The position numbers and the translations under genes are program-made. Of a DNA stretch of 49,180 bases, positions 33,602 through 43,281 are shown in pieces. The stretch is from Bacillota bacterium (GTDB taxonomy: Bacteria > Bacillota > Sulfobacillia > JAUYEF01). The stretch lies in contig JAUYEF010000134.1 of assembly GCA_030691635.1 (NCBI GenBank), positions 1-49,180 on the forward strand, read 5' to 3'. Under the pieces are notes generated by a model, which was given only the letters and a program-made list of their open reading frames with translations, did not search any database and was not told the origin of the DNA. Every line of letters begins with the position of its first letter. Position 1 is the first letter of the stretch.

Positions 33602-36289
33602 ATGAGGCGAATCCAGATCTCGCTTGGGGCGATACTCCTGGCGGCCGGGATAGCGGCCGTGCTGGTGCTGACCACAGCGGGGTTGTTCACCAGCTGGCTC
33701 TGGTTCCAAGAGGTTGGCTACGCCGCCGTGTTCCTGAAGATGATCACAGCGCGTCTCGTGCTCGGTGTGGTCGGGGGTCTGCTGTTCGGCGGGTTCTTGC
33801 TCTTGAACCTGCTGTACGCCAACGGGCTCAAACCACGGATGCAGCTTGTCACCGGCGATGTGATAGAACCCCAGGTGGCAACGCCTTTCCGCGTGGGATT
33901 CCTCGCGCTTCTGGCCGGCGCGGCAGCGGCGTGGGTGGCCGGGTTCTCGCTGTCTCTGCAGTGGCTCGTCGTCCAGAGGTTTTTGAACAGCCAGCCGTTT
34001 GGCCTTGCCGACCCGGTCTTCGGCAGGGACGCAGGTTTCTATGTGTTCGAGCTGCCTTTCTACTCCCTGGTCTACCAATATGTGTTCTCGCTGGTAGTGG
34101 TGAGCATCGCAGGTTCTGCGGCAGTGTACCTGCTGTCCGGCGGCCTGCTCTCCCTGGGGCAGGGACGGCTGAGCTTTCACCCCAGAGCCAAAGTCCACCT
34201 CTCGGTGCTGGCCGGCCTGGCTTTCCTCACGCGGGCCGCCGGGTACTTCATCGAGTTGGCCAGGCTGGTCTATTCGCCCAGAGGAGTGGCGTTTGGAGCG
34301 AGCTACACCGATATTCACGCTGAGATACCTGCGCTGAAGACGCTGATCGCGCTCGCGGTTGTCGCGTCTGTGGTGACGATCCTGACGGCGGCCAGGCGAA
34401 GCGCGCGGCCGGCGATCATAGCGTTCGCCGCTCTTGTGGTTGTGTCGCTGCTCCTCCGCCAGGGCTACACGACACTCGTGCAGCAGATATCCGTTGGGCC
34501 TGACGAGATCGCCAAGGAGCGCCCGTACATCGAGCACAACATCAAAGCGACACGGATAGCGTTCGGGCTCGATCGCGTGAGCGAGCGAGACTACCCGGCG
34601 GAGACAGCTCTGAGCCGCGAATCGCTGCAGCAGAACGCCGACACCATACAGAACATCAGGCTGTGGGACTGGCGTCCGTTGAAGCAGACGTACTCACAGT
34701 TGCAGGAGATCAGGCTTTACTACACGTTCAATGACGTGGACCTCGACAGGTACTTTGTGGACGGGAAATACAAGCAGGTCACCCTGGCCGCGCGAGAGAT
34801 GAACCAGGCGAACCTGGCTCAACAGGCCAAGACGTGGGTCAACCAGCATCTCAAGTTCACCCACGGGTACGGCATGGTGATGAGCCCCGCCAACGAAGTC
34901 GGCCCACAGGGCCTTCCACTGTTCTACGTGAAGGACATACCACCGCGGGCGTCCACCGACATCAAGGTCACCAGACCGGAGATCTACTTCGGCGAGCTGA
35001 CGCGCGAGTACGTGATCGTGAACACGCGCGAAGGCGAGTTCGACTATCCTCTCGGCGACGAGAACGCGCAGACACAGTACCAGGGGAAGGCCGGCATCCC
35101 GGTCGGCTCTTTCATGAGACGGATCGCGTTTGCGCTGAAGTTCCGGAACTACGAGATAGCGCTGGCGAGCGCGATTTCCTCCAAGAGCCGGATGATTATG
35201 AATAGGGACCTCATGACCAGGGTCACAGCCATCGCGCCCTTCCTGCGATACGACAGCGACCCGTACCTGGTCGTCGACGACGGCCGGCTCTTCTGGTTCA
35301 TAGACGCCTACACTGTGTCATCCGGGTTTCCTTACTCGGAGCCGTCGCCTCGCGGGTTCAACTACATCCGGAACTCGGTGAAGGTGGTCATAGACGCATA
35401 TGAGGGAGACACGAAGTTCTACCTGTTCGACACCATCGACCCGGTGGTGAAGAGCTACTCGGCCATATTCCCGACGCTCTTCCGGCCGTTCAGCGAGATG
35501 CCGGAAGGTCTGAAGAAGCATATCAGGTACCCCGCCGACCTGTTCGAAGTGCAGGCCGCGATGTACACGACATACCACATGCAGGACCCGGTCGTCTACT
35601 ACAACAAAGAAGACCTCTGGAGCCTGCCGGCTCAGGGCAAGCAGGGCGGGCAGCAGGCCATGGAGTCGTACTACATGATCATGAGGCTGCCCGGCGAGAA
35701 GAACGCGGAATACGTGCTGTTGATGCCCTTCACTCCGTCCAAGAAACAGAACATGATAGCCTGGCTGGCGGCGCGGTCCGACGAGCCGAACTACGGGCAG
35801 CTGGCGCTGTTCAAGTTCCCGAAGGACAAGCTGATCTACGGCCCGTCCCAGGTTGACGCGCGTATAGACCAGGACGCCGAAATATCTCCCAAGCTCACGC
35901 TCTGGGGACAGGCGGGGTCGCAGGTCATCAGGGGCAACATGCTGGTCATCCCGATCAACGGGTCCATACTCTACGTTGAGCCGATGTACCTCCAGTCGGC
36001 GGATACCAAGCTTCCTGAGCTGAAGAGGATAATCGTGGCCTACGGCGACCGGGTGGTCATGGAGGACACGCTCGAGAAGGCGCTCACGGCGATATTCGGG
36101 GCGGCCACGCAGCAGCCGGGGCCCCAGCCGCCGTCGGGCACGGAGACCGTGCAGCAGTTGATCGCGAGAGCGGTCACGCTTTACAACGAAGCACGGCGGG
36201 CGATACAGGCGGGCGACTGGGCGGCGTACGGGAACCTGCAGAGACAGCTCGGGGAAGTGCTGAGCCAGCTCGAGAACAGGTCCCGGTAG
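33602..36289 (+). CDS. UPF0182 family large membrane protein
   Basis: An 895-residue protein of the UPF0182/COG1615 family. The first 300 residues contain about seven hydrophobic helices with the typical WLWFQEVGYAAVFLK near the N terminus. The rest is a large hydrophilic, presumably extracytoplasmic region with family landmarks: SVGPDEIAKERPYIEHNIKA, LTLWGQAGSQVIRGNMLVIP and the C-terminal AGDWAAYGNLQRQLGEVLSQL. No enzymatic function is established for the family. GGGAGGTGC precedes the ATG. It lies between an M20 peptidase and asnS with short spacers, but there is no functional reason to link them. Confidence 0.92.
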   Translation: MRRIQISLGAILLAAGIAAVLVLTTAGLFTSWLWFQEVGYAAVFLKMITARLVLGVVGGLLFGGFLLLNLLYANGLKPRMQLVTGDVIEPQVATPFRVGFLALLAGAAAAWVAGFSLSLQWLVVQRFLNSQPFGLADPVFGRDAGFYVFELPFYSLVYQYVFSLVVVSIAGSAAVYLLSGGLLSLGQGRLSFHPRAKVHLSVLAGLAFLTRAAGYFIELARLVYSPRGVAFGASYTDIHAEIPALKTLIALAVVASVVTILTAARRSARPAIIAFAALVVVSLLLRQGYTTLVQQISVGPDEIAKERPYIEHNIKATRIAFGLDRVSERDYPAETALSRESLQQNADTIQNIRLWDWRPLKQTYSQLQEIRLYYTFNDVDLDRYFVDGKYKQVTLAAREMNQANLAQQAKTWVNQHLKFTHGYGMVMSPANEVGPQGLPLFYVKDIPPRASTDIKVTRPEIYFGELTREYVIVNTREGEFDYPLGDENAQTQYQGKAGIPVGSFMRRIAFALKFRNYEIALASAISSKSRMIMNRDLMTRVTAIAPFLRYDSDPYLVVDDGRLFWFIDAYTVSSGFPYSEPSPRGFNYIRNSVKVVIDAYEGDTKFYLFDTIDPVVKSYSAIFPTLFRPFSEMPEGLKKHIRYPADLFEVQAAMYTTYHMQDPVVYYNKEDLWSLPAQGKQGGQQAMESYYMIMRLPGEKNAEYVLLMPFTPSKKQNMIAWLAARSDEPNYGQLALFKFPKDKLIYGPSQVDARIDQDAEISPKLTLWGQAGSQVIRGNMLVIPINGSILYVEPMYLQSADTKLPELKRIIVAYGDRVVMEDTLEKALTAIFGAATQQPGPQPPSGTETVQQLIARAVTLYNEARRAIQAGDWAAYGNLQRQLGEVLSQLENRSR

Positions 36290-36319
36290 TCTCAACAGCA
36301 TATCGGAGGTGTTTGTGGG

Positions 36320-37615
36320 TTGCAGCACATCAGGATAGAGGACGCAGCAGGGTACGTGGGAGAAGAAGTCGAGATACGCGGCTGGGTGTACAATAAGCGT
36401 TCCTCCGGCAAGGTGCGCTTTCTCATAATACGCGACGGCACCGGCTTCATGCAGTCAGTGGCTGCAGCCGGCGACATGGCGCAAGACGGGTTCGAACTGA
36501 CCGACAGCGTCACTCAGGAATCCTCGGTCATAGCCCATGGCACCGTCCGCGCGGACTCCCGCGCGCCCGGCGGGCATGAACTTCTGCTCACAGGCCTCAA
36601 GCTGGTGGCGCTCGCCGAGGAGTACCCTCTCGCGCTGAAAGAGCACGGCACGGACTTCCTGATGGACCACAGGCACCTCTGGCTCAGGACGCCGAGGCAG
36701 CATGCCATAATGCGGGTGCGGTCAGAGGTCATCCGGGCGATACGCGACTGGCTGGACGACAATGGCTTCATCCTGATCGACACGCCCATACTCACGCCTG
36801 CGGCGTGCGAGGGCACCACCACACTGTTCGAGACGACCTACTTTGAGGAGAAGGCGTACCTGGCCCAGAGCGGCCAGCTGTACAACGAAGCGGACATCGG
36901 CGCGTTCGGTCGCGTGTACTGCTTCGGGCCGACCTTCCGGGCGGAGAAGTCTAAGACCAGACGGCACCTCACGGAATTTTGGATGGTCGAGCCGGAGGCG
37001 GCCTTCTGCGACTTCGAAGAGAACATGGTCATCCAGGAGAACCTGGTGTCCTTCATCGTGTCTAGAGTGCTCGAGCGGCGAACCGCCGAACTCGAGACAA
37101 TCGGCAGGGATATCGAGCCGCTCAAGCGCGTCAAGCCACCTTTCGCGAGGGTCACATACGATGAAGCAATAGACATCATCAACAAGCAGGGCGCGGGCCC
37201 GGTGAGCTGGGGCGACGACTTTGGCGCGCCGCATGAGACCGCCGTTGCGAGAGCTTTCGACAAGCCCGTGTTCGTGATGAAATACCCGGCCGCGATCAAG
37301 GCGTTCTACATGAAGCCGGATGCCGCACGGCCGGAAGTGGTGCTCGGTTCGGACCTGCTGGCGCCTGAAGGATACGGCGAGATCATCGGCGGCGGTGAGC
37401 GCATCGACGAGAAAGAGCTGCTCATACGGCGCATACGAGAGCACAACCTGCCCATGGAAGCGTTCAAGTGGTACATCGACCTCAGGCGTTACGGGGCGGT
37501 CCCGCACAGTGGGTTCGGGCTCGGCATCGAGCGTTCTGTGGCCTGGATCTGCAATCTGGAGCACGTCCGTGAGACGATACCGTTCCCGCGGCTGCTCAAC
37601 AGGATGTACCCTTAG
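36320..37615 (+). CDS. asnS: Asparaginyl-tRNA synthetase
   Basis: A class II aminoacyl-tRNA synthetase that charges tRNA-Asn. The N-terminal OB fold (about 1-105; [23 protein letters not shown]) binds the anticodon. Motif 2 is [24 protein letters not shown] and motif 3 is [12 protein letters not shown] near the C terminus. [10 protein letters not shown] is the usual AsnRS/archaeal-type AspRS loop, and I favour AsnRS from the overall pattern. The 431-residue length is standard. Start is TTG 36320, nine bases after GGAGGT. A hairpin with T-rich tail follows the stop. Confidence 0.92.
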   Translation: MQHIRIEDAAGYVGEEVEIRGWVYNKRSSGKVRFLIIRDGTGFMQSVAAAGDMAQDGFELTDSVTQESSVIAHGTVRADSRAPGGHELLLTGLKLVALAEEYPLALKEHGTDFLMDHRHLWLRTPRQHAIMRVRSEVIRAIRDWLDDNGFILIDTPILTPAACEGTTTLFETTYFEEKAYLAQSGQLYNEADIGAFGRVYCFGPTFRAEKSKTRRHLTEFWMVEPEAAFCDFEENMVIQENLVSFIVSRVLERRTAELETIGRDIEPLKRVKPPFARVTYDEAIDIINKQGAGPVSWGDDFGAPHETAVARAFDKPVFVMKYPAAIKAFYMKPDAARPEVVLGSDLLAPEGYGEIIGGGERIDEKELLIRRIREHNLPMEAFKWYIDLRRYGAVPHSGFGLGIERSVAWICNLEHVRETIPFPRLLNRMYP

Positions 37616-37640
37616 CGCGAGATCACGCTCCGAGTCATCA

Positions 37641-37689
37641 AGCCCCCAGGGCCCCAATAGGCTATGTTAGCCGGGTCCGAGGGGGCTTT
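37641..37689 (+). terminator. Terminator-like hairpin after asnS
   Basis: AGCCCCC at 37641-37647 pairs with GGGGGCT at 37681-37687, and an inner GGCTA/TAGCC stem closes a short loop, followed by TTTGTCGTT. The structure overlaps the ORF-track ATG 37664 of the next gene, so that gene more likely starts at TTG 37694. Confidence 0.55.
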
Positions 37690-37693
37690 GTCG

Positions 37694-38860
37694 TTGCGCA
37701 GCAGAGCATATACACGCATCTTCGCCCTGCTGTTCCTCGTGGTGGTGACCGCCGCGCCCCTGCGTCCGGCAAGAGCGGCGAGCTCTTCCGTCGCTTCCCC
37801 CAGGATAACGGCCGACGCAGGCATCCTGATGGACTTCACCACAGGAGTGGTGCTGTTCGAGAAGAAGGCTCACGAGCTTCGCCACCCCGCGAGCCTCACC
37901 AAGATCATGACCGCCATCGTCGTCCTCGAGACATGCGGGCTGCAAGACGTCGTGACGGTCACGACGGAGGCGACGCGCGTCTCCGGCTCGCGGGCCGGCA
38001 TAAGGCCCGGCCAGAAGTTCACCGTCGAAGACATGCTCTACTCGCTGCTGCTGGAGTCGGCCAATGACGTGGCGCTTGCCCTCGCGGTCCATGTGGCCGG
38101 CTCGGTCCCATGGTTTGCCAAGATCATGAACGAGAAGGCCTGGGAGGCAGGCGCGAGGAACACACACTTCTCCAACCCGCACGGGCTCACCGAGCCAGAC
38201 CACCTTGCCACGGCTTACGATCTGGCTCTGCTGGCCCGGCACGCGCTCCGCTACCCGCTTTTCGCCGAAGCGGTGAGAACGCGTGTCGCGGAGATCGACA
38301 GGCTGGACAAGCCAGTGGTGCTGCGTCTCCACAACACCAACAAGCTCTTGCAGCATTTCGAAGGGGCGGATGGCGTGAAGACCGGCACCACAAGCGCCTC
38401 AGGACGATCGCTGGTGGCCTCCGCCACAAGAGACGACCACAAGCTGGTGAGCGTCGTGCTGCACAGCGACTCGCGCTGGGACGATGCTGCCAGGCTGCTG
38501 GACTACGGTTTCGACAGGTTCGTGCTGCTTTTTCCCTACAGGCGCGGCGACATGGTCCAGACAGTGAGGGTCAAGGGCGGCATGGAAAGCAGGGCCACGC
38601 TGGTCGCCGGGGACGACCTTGCGGTCGTCGCGCCTCGCGAGTACGCCTTACGCCTGGAACTGTCCGACCTTCCTCGGACCATCGATGCCCCTTGCCTGAC
38701 CACCAGGCCTGCTTGCCGGCTGGCTGCGTTCCTTGACGGGCGCGAGCTTGCATCCATACCCCTCTACCCAAAGCGCGACGTCAGGCCCCGTACCCTCTGG
38801 CGGATATTCCTCGCTCACGTGCTCTTGCCGCTGTCCAGGCTGCTCTCCGGTGCAGGATAG
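37694..38860 (+). CDS. D-alanyl-D-alanine carboxypeptidase (S11, DacF/DacB-like)
   Basis: A penicillin-binding protein that trims the terminal D-Ala from pentapeptides. The signal peptide is YTRIFALLFLVVVTAAPLRP, preceded by a basic MRSRA. The active-site SxxK is in HPASLTKIMTA (Ser67, Lys70), SxN in LLESANDVALALA, and KTG in GADGVKTGTTSASGRS. The C-terminal PBP5-like domain and a final hydrophobic helix (IFLAHVLLPLSRLLS) suggest membrane anchoring. TTG 37694 after GAGGGGGC is favoured over ATG 37664, which lies within the terminator hairpin. Sporulation versus vegetative role is open. Confidence 0.92.
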   Translation: MRSRAYTRIFALLFLVVVTAAPLRPARAASSSVASPRITADAGILMDFTTGVVLFEKKAHELRHPASLTKIMTAIVVLETCGLQDVVTVTTEATRVSGSRAGIRPGQKFTVEDMLYSLLLESANDVALALAVHVAGSVPWFAKIMNEKAWEAGARNTHFSNPHGLTEPDHLATAYDLALLARHALRYPLFAEAVRTRVAEIDRLDKPVVLRLHNTNKLLQHFEGADGVKTGTTSASGRSLVASATRDDHKLVSVVLHSDSRWDDAARLLDYGFDRFVLLFPYRRGDMVQTVRVKGGMESRATLVAGDDLAVVAPREYALRLELSDLPRTIDAPCLTTRPACRLAAFLDGRELASIPLYPKRDVRPRTLWRIFLAHVLLPLSRLLSGAG

Positions 38861-38956
38861 ACTCGCCGTGTTGCCGAAAAACTAGGGCAGATTGGAGTCC
38901 CGGCCCCGGCGCGCGCTGGTGGCGTCCGGCCGGATGACGGGAGAGTGTCTAGCACC

Positions 38957-41203
38957 ATGCCCAACCTCACCCAGGCGGAACTCCTCCAGGACCTGGAAAG
39001 GCAACAGGGGACGGTTTTCCAGCGCACGATGCTCCAGCTGCTGTCGAGAGGACGGTCGGGGATCCGGCAGGTGGCCTCCAGGCTCGGCGGCGAGATGGAC
39101 GCGCGGCTCGACGCCGCGCTGAAGGCCGCCGGAAGACAGGTCATCGAGATGGTGGTCAGTGCCGGAACGCTGGACGAGGAGTGCGGCGTCGCTCTGCTCT
39201 TGCGCGTCGAGCCGGGGGATCTGGTGGAAAAGGCCTCAGAACTCTGGGAGAGAGGCGATAGGGAAGAGGCGATGTCGATCGTCCGGCGGCTTGGGCCGAC
39301 CGGCGCCGGGACTGGCGCGCTCCAACTCATGCACGCGCGGATTGCGCTCGCCGGCGGGTTTCCTTCTGATGCGCTCGCGCTATACATGGGGGCAGCGGAG
39401 GCCGGTCTAAGCGCGCGCGGCATCATGGAAGGCGTGTCGTTGGCCCTCGAATGCGACCGCCTGGAGGAGGCGGCTGCTGTGCTGAGCCACGCTCCTCTGG
39501 ACGGGACGGGCCGGTTCGACTTGCCCGCTGGGGAAGTGCTGTCTAGAGCTTTGCACCGAGAAAATGGACAAGTATTGCAGGCATGCTGCGGGCGCCTGGC
39601 ACGGCAGGGGCCGGCGCTGCTGGCCTCGTCCATGCTCGCGGCTGTCGAGATAGTGCGTAAGTCCAACACTGACACGATCCGGGACATGCAGCAGCGGATA
39701 GGCGACCTTGGGGGCGCTCTCTCGAAGGCGGCGTCAAGCGCCCAGGACCTGCTGAGCGAGACGCATCCAGTATCCGAGGTGGCCGCCAGCGTGGGTGGGG
39801 CGCTCCGGGAGTTCGAGGAGATTGCGGTGCGGCTGGCACGAGGCCTTGAGGCAGGTCTGCCAGAAGAGCATGAAAGCACAGGCCCGGGCCCGCTGGTCGA
39901 GGCAGTCCTCGCATCGCCCGTCGAAGCCGGCCAGGTGGCCTCGGCGCTGTCGGGAATCAGCGCGGAGGATCTGGCGCAATCGTGCGCAGATGGCCTGCGG
40001 GCGGCGCTGGACCTGGAAACGGCGTCTGTGCTCAAGGGCCCATGGGGTAGGACGGCAGAGGCTCTCACGGAAAGCCTGGCCACGGGGCGCGCGCTCAGAG
40101 ACCTGCTCAGCCGCGCAGCAGATGTGCCCCGGACTGCGTTCCTTGAGCGGGTGTCGACGGACATAAGCTTCATGAGCGCCTACCTGGATGACGCCTCGCT
40201 GAGCCTGGTGATGAGCGAAGGCGGGCAAGAGCGGTATGAGCTTCTCACCGGAGCGCTGGAAGACTCACTCAGGGCGCCCCAGACGCTCGCAAGAGACAGA
40301 CAGGCAGGGTTGTCCGCGGACATCCAGCGCAACCTACCGCGGCTCAGGATCATACGGCCGTGGATCTCACGCGCGCTCCAGAACCTGGTCTCCCTGGCGG
40401 TGAGGCAGGCAAGGCCGGGCGGTCTGGTGTCGCTGAGCGCCCGCTTGCCCGTCCAGGGCGCCGGGGTCGAGATATCGCTGAAAGGCGACGTTATCCGGGT
40501 GCCGCCGGGCCTTCACACACTCCACCAGGTACTCGCACAGCATCGTTGGCGAATGGATCAACCGCGCCAGGCAGGGCCTGTGACGCAGGTCGTCATCCTG
40601 GCGCCTGAGTCATCCGAAGAAGACACGCTGAGAGCCGAGATCGCCGGCTATGACGCGCTTGCAGCGGGCACGAAGCAGGCGCTCCGCGCGGCCGAGGCCC
40701 TGGGCGGCTCGGCAGAGAGCGCAAAGGCAGCCGCGTTCCTGTACGGCAAGGCGCTCGAGATCGAAATTGCAGCCACGCTGCTCCCAGACCTTGAGCGGCA
40801 TGTCCTGCTGCCGCGCGCTCTTTCGTTCAAGAACGACCCACAGGCGTTCTCCGATGCCGCCAGAGCGGCGGCCTCCGCCGTGGGGGGCGCGGAGAGAGAG
40901 GTGTCGAAAAGGGTGGAGCAAATCGTGGACGCCGTCGTGAGGAACAGGGTCCAGAAGGAGACCGGGGACTGGCGGTCGCTCGCCGTGGCGCTTGCCATAT
41001 TCGGACTGGCGGGAAGCGGTCGCGGCGCCGCAGGCAACGATGACCTCTTGAGCGCGCTGTACAGGGCGGAGCAGGTCCGCGACGCGTCCCGGGCGGACAT
41101 CTCGTCCGTGGAGACGGCAAGGTCTCTCTGCCGCTCCGTGCTCTCTGGCCTGTCCGGGATAAAGGCGGAAAGAATGGGGCGGCGCCCGCCCCCAAAAAGC
41201 TAG
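38957..41203 (+). CDS. Unrecognised large protein: helical repeats plus pseudo-histidine-kinase core
   Basis: I do not recognise this 748-residue protein as a family. Residues about 90-200 look like alpha-helical TPR-type repeats (ALQLMHARIALAGGFPSDAL). About 390-550 reads like a histidine-kinase core that has lost its catalytic residues. FLERVSTDISFMSAYLDD aligns with the DHp helix, with Thr where His is expected. ALQNLVSLAVRQARPGG aligns with the N box NLLxNAxxxxPxGG, with Leu for the key Asn. PGLHTLHQVLAQHRW then aligns with GLGLAIVRRIVEAHGG. About 560-720 is another helical domain (FLYGKALEIEIAATLLPDLE). No signal peptide or membrane segment is seen. Start may be ATG 38957 or GTG 38945; the ribosome site (GGAGAG) is weak. 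Its neighbours give no clear clue. Confidence 0.6.
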   Translation: MPNLTQAELLQDLERQQGTVFQRTMLQLLSRGRSGIRQVASRLGGEMDARLDAALKAAGRQVIEMVVSAGTLDEECGVALLLRVEPGDLVEKASELWERGDREEAMSIVRRLGPTGAGTGALQLMHARIALAGGFPSDALALYMGAAEAGLSARGIMEGVSLALECDRLEEAAAVLSHAPLDGTGRFDLPAGEVLSRALHRENGQVLQACCGRLARQGPALLASSMLAAVEIVRKSNTDTIRDMQQRIGDLGGALSKAASSAQDLLSETHPVSEVAASVGGALREFEEIAVRLARGLEAGLPEEHESTGPGPLVEAVLASPVEAGQVASALSGISAEDLAQSCADGLRAALDLETASVLKGPWGRTAEALTESLATGRALRDLLSRAADVPRTAFLERVSTDISFMSAYLDDASLSLVMSEGGQERYELLTGALEDSLRAPQTLARDRQAGLSADIQRNLPRLRIIRPWISRALQNLVSLAVRQARPGGLVSLSARLPVQGAGVEISLKGDVIRVPPGLHTLHQVLAQHRWRMDQPRQAGPVTQVVILAPESSEEDTLRAEIAGYDALAAGTKQALRAAEALGGSAESAKAAAFLYGKALEIEIAATLLPDLERHVLLPRALSFKNDPQAFSDAARAAASAVGGAEREVSKRVEQIVDAVVRNRVQKETGDWRSLAVALAIFGLAGSGRGAAGNDDLLSALYRAEQVRDASRADISSVETARSLCRSVLSGLSGIKAERMGRRPPPKS

Positions 41204-41934
41204 TCCTGAGCGGATCTCAGCAGTTCACCTACTGTAGACGCTTGCAGGCCCCTGGCCCGCAGATCGCTGACGATGCCGGGAATCACCTCCGCTGTGGTGG
41301 CGAACATGTCGGACGCGTGAAACCGGACAATGTCCCCCTGCCTGGCTTTACCGGCAACCCTCCTTCGGATGTAGTCTGCCGTGGTGTTCCGCCAGTCGAA
41401 CGAGTCCAGGCTCCAGGTTATTGTTGAGTACCCCACCTCCAGTGCGGAACGTATCACCCTGTCGTCGTAGTCGCCGTTCGGAGGGCGAAAGAGGGAGGGC
41501 TCGATGCCTGTGAAGCTCTTGAGAATGTCGTGTGTCCTCGCGATTGATTCTCTGACCCTGCTGTCCTCCGCTGCTGAGAGGTTCTCGTGCCAGTAGCCCT
41601 GCGATGCGATCTCGTGCCCTTCCTGGACGATCCTGCGGACAACATCGGGATGCGCCTTGGCATACGGCCCGGCCACGAAGAACGTCGCTTTGGCTCCTGC
41701 GGATGCCAGCGCATCGAGCACTTTACCTGGTGCGGACTCTCCAAACGTCAGGTCGAACGTGAACGCGACTATCTTCCTTGACGTCTCGACTCTCGAGACT
41801 GGCTTCAAGGAAGACGCGGCCATTCTTGCCGTGAACGCTCCGGCACAGATCCTTGCGGCCATGACGAGCAAGACGGCCACAAGGAAGATGAGGATCCTGA
41901 TCCTGGTTGCCCGCGTTATGCCGATGAACACCAA
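41200..41934 (-). CDS. Polysaccharide deacetylase family protein (PdaB-like), metal site altered
   Basis: A CE4/NodB-fold protein of 244 residues with an N-terminal membrane anchor or signal (IRILIFLVAVLLVMAA). Motif 1 is FTFDLTFGE (Asp61) in the place of TFDDGP, as in the PdaB-like sporulation subfamily. Motif 2 reads EIASQGYWHENLS, where family members have SHGYRHxNxS, so the first zinc histidine is Gln112 while His116 is kept. Motif 3 is LFRPPNGDYDD and motif 5 lies in GDIVRFHASD. The enzyme would deacetylate GlcNAc or MurNAc in wall or cortex, but the His-to-Gln change casts doubt on zinc binding. Its stop overlaps the stop side of the upstream orphan gene by four bases. Confidence 0.85.
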   Translation of the reverse strand: MVFIGITRATRIRILIFLVAVLLVMAARICAGAFTARMAASSLKPVSRVETSRKIVAFTFDLTFGESAPGKVLDALASAGAKATFFVAGPYAKAHPDVVRRIVQEGHEIASQGYWHENLSAAEDSRVRESIARTHDILKSFTGIEPSLFRPPNGDYDDRVIRSALEVGYSTITWSLDSFDWRNTTADYIRRRVAGKARQGDIVRFHASDMFATTAEVIPGIVSDLRARGLQASTVGELLRSAQD

Positions 41935-41982
41935 GCGCGAGCCCTCCCGCTCTGCCCAGGCGCGTCTGCGCCCGGTAAATAC

Positions 41983-43281
41983 CTATTCGGCGGCCGGGCG
42001 GGCTATTCTGGAGGTCAAGCTCGAATGCGCCGCGCGGGCGGCGGATTTCCTTTCGAGCCTGTCGAGGCGCTTTCTGAGGTCTTGTTGGAGAGCATGATTC
42101 GTTGGACTGGGGCTTGACGATAACAGCACCGACACGGCGCTCATCGCCCTGCGGCACATCTCCATCGCCTTGGAGTAGTCCTTCTGGCGGTGCTCGGCGT
42201 GCTTGGCAAGCTCGACGAAGCCTCTGACGTCGAGCGGGTTCTGCCCGACGGCTTCGAGCCATGCGGACGCCGCGCCGGCATAGTCCTTCTGCTTCCTCCT
42301 GACCGTGGCGAGCTTCTCCAGAGCGCAAAGCCTGACACCTTGCCCCTGGTCATAGTAGGGGGCCTTGCTATAGCACTCGGCGGACTCGTCGTACATGCCC
42401 TGGCGCTCGAACAGTTTGCCTATGTTGATCAACTCGAGCGCGGTCCGGCCTTCCTTGTGCGGTTCCTTGATGCGCCTGCACATCTGGCCCAGCAGCGCCG
42501 CGAGTGCCAGCACATCGTTCTTATTGTGCTCGACGACCGGGGCGAGCAGAGAAGCGTCCCTCCGCCGGAGGTACTCGAAGAAGATGGACGGGATAAGCGC
42601 TCTGGGGATATCGCTTTCGCGCTCGCATCCGAGGACCGCAGCCTCAAGAGACTGCAGGCTGCAGTCGTAGGCGCCCCGCCACAGGCGCCTCGCCGCATGG
42701 AGCAGGTCGAAATGAAGGGCGTCAGAGAACGGTGGGCGCAGCCGGTTCACCACAAACCTGGTCTCCAGTAGGGGCACGTCGAACGCCTTGCCGTTGAAAC
42801 TCACAAGCCACCGGCGGCCGCGGAACAAGGATTCGAGCTCTCCCAGCATCACCGGCTCATCGTGCGGGTCGGGCATGATGAACTGGGTCAGGATGAAGGA
42901 GTCCTGCGTGAACTCACCCAGGCCCACCAGGAACACGTGAGTGCCTGTCCCTCCGGCAAGCCCGGTCGTCTCAGTGTCGAGGAAAACCGCGGAGCACGGG
43001 TCAAACTCGCTGTGCGCGTCGTCCTGCGCGAGCATGCGGTAGGCGCTGGGATCGGCGAAGCAGTCCTTCAGCGACAGCCGGCCATAAGCGTGGAATGAGG
43101 GGTATTCCTCACGCCTCACGAAGTAGGCTCCCCGTATGCTGGTGCGCCGGGAAAAGCCGAGCCTGGCCAGCCCCTCTGAGTAATCGCTGGCGTTCTGCTC
43201 GCTGGTCCGCATCTTCGGCCCGGCCGCCTGCATCTCGGCGATCATGGCGCGAAGCCTATCCATGGTTTTCTGGTCTTTCAT
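41983..43281 (-). CDS. mrfB: MrfB (YprB)-like DEDD exonuclease with TPR tail
   Basis: A 432-residue protein with an RNase H-fold 3'-5' exonuclease domain. The DEDD residues are in FLDTETTGLAGGTG, SFNGKAFDVPLLE and EHNKNDVLALAALL. A C-terminal TPR region follows (about 290-390; GKLFERQGMYDESAECY, KQKDYAGAASAWLEAVG). In B. subtilis the equivalent MrfB works with MrfA in mitomycin-C repair, a nucleotide-excision-like pathway independent of UvrABC. The ATG overlaps the mrfA stop (ATGA, 43278-43281), which fits an obligatory partnership. About 48 bases separate it from the deacetylase. Confidence 0.9.
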   Translation of the reverse strand: MKDQKTMDRLRAMIAEMQAAGPKMRTSEQNASDYSEGLARLGFSRRTSIRGAYFVRREEYPSFHAYGRLSLKDCFADPSAYRMLAQDDAHSEFDPCSAVFLDTETTGLAGGTGTHVFLVGLGEFTQDSFILTQFIMPDPHDEPVMLGELESLFRGRRWLVSFNGKAFDVPLLETRFVVNRLRPPFSDALHFDLLHAARRLWRGAYDCSLQSLEAAVLGCERESDIPRALIPSIFFEYLRRRDASLLAPVVEHNKNDVLALAALLGQMCRRIKEPHKEGRTALELINIGKLFERQGMYDESAECYSKAPYYDQGQGVRLCALEKLATVRRKQKDYAGAASAWLEAVGQNPLDVRGFVELAKHAEHRQKDYSKAMEMCRRAMSAVSVLLSSSPSPTNHALQQDLRKRLDRLERKSAARAAHSSLTSRIARPAAE

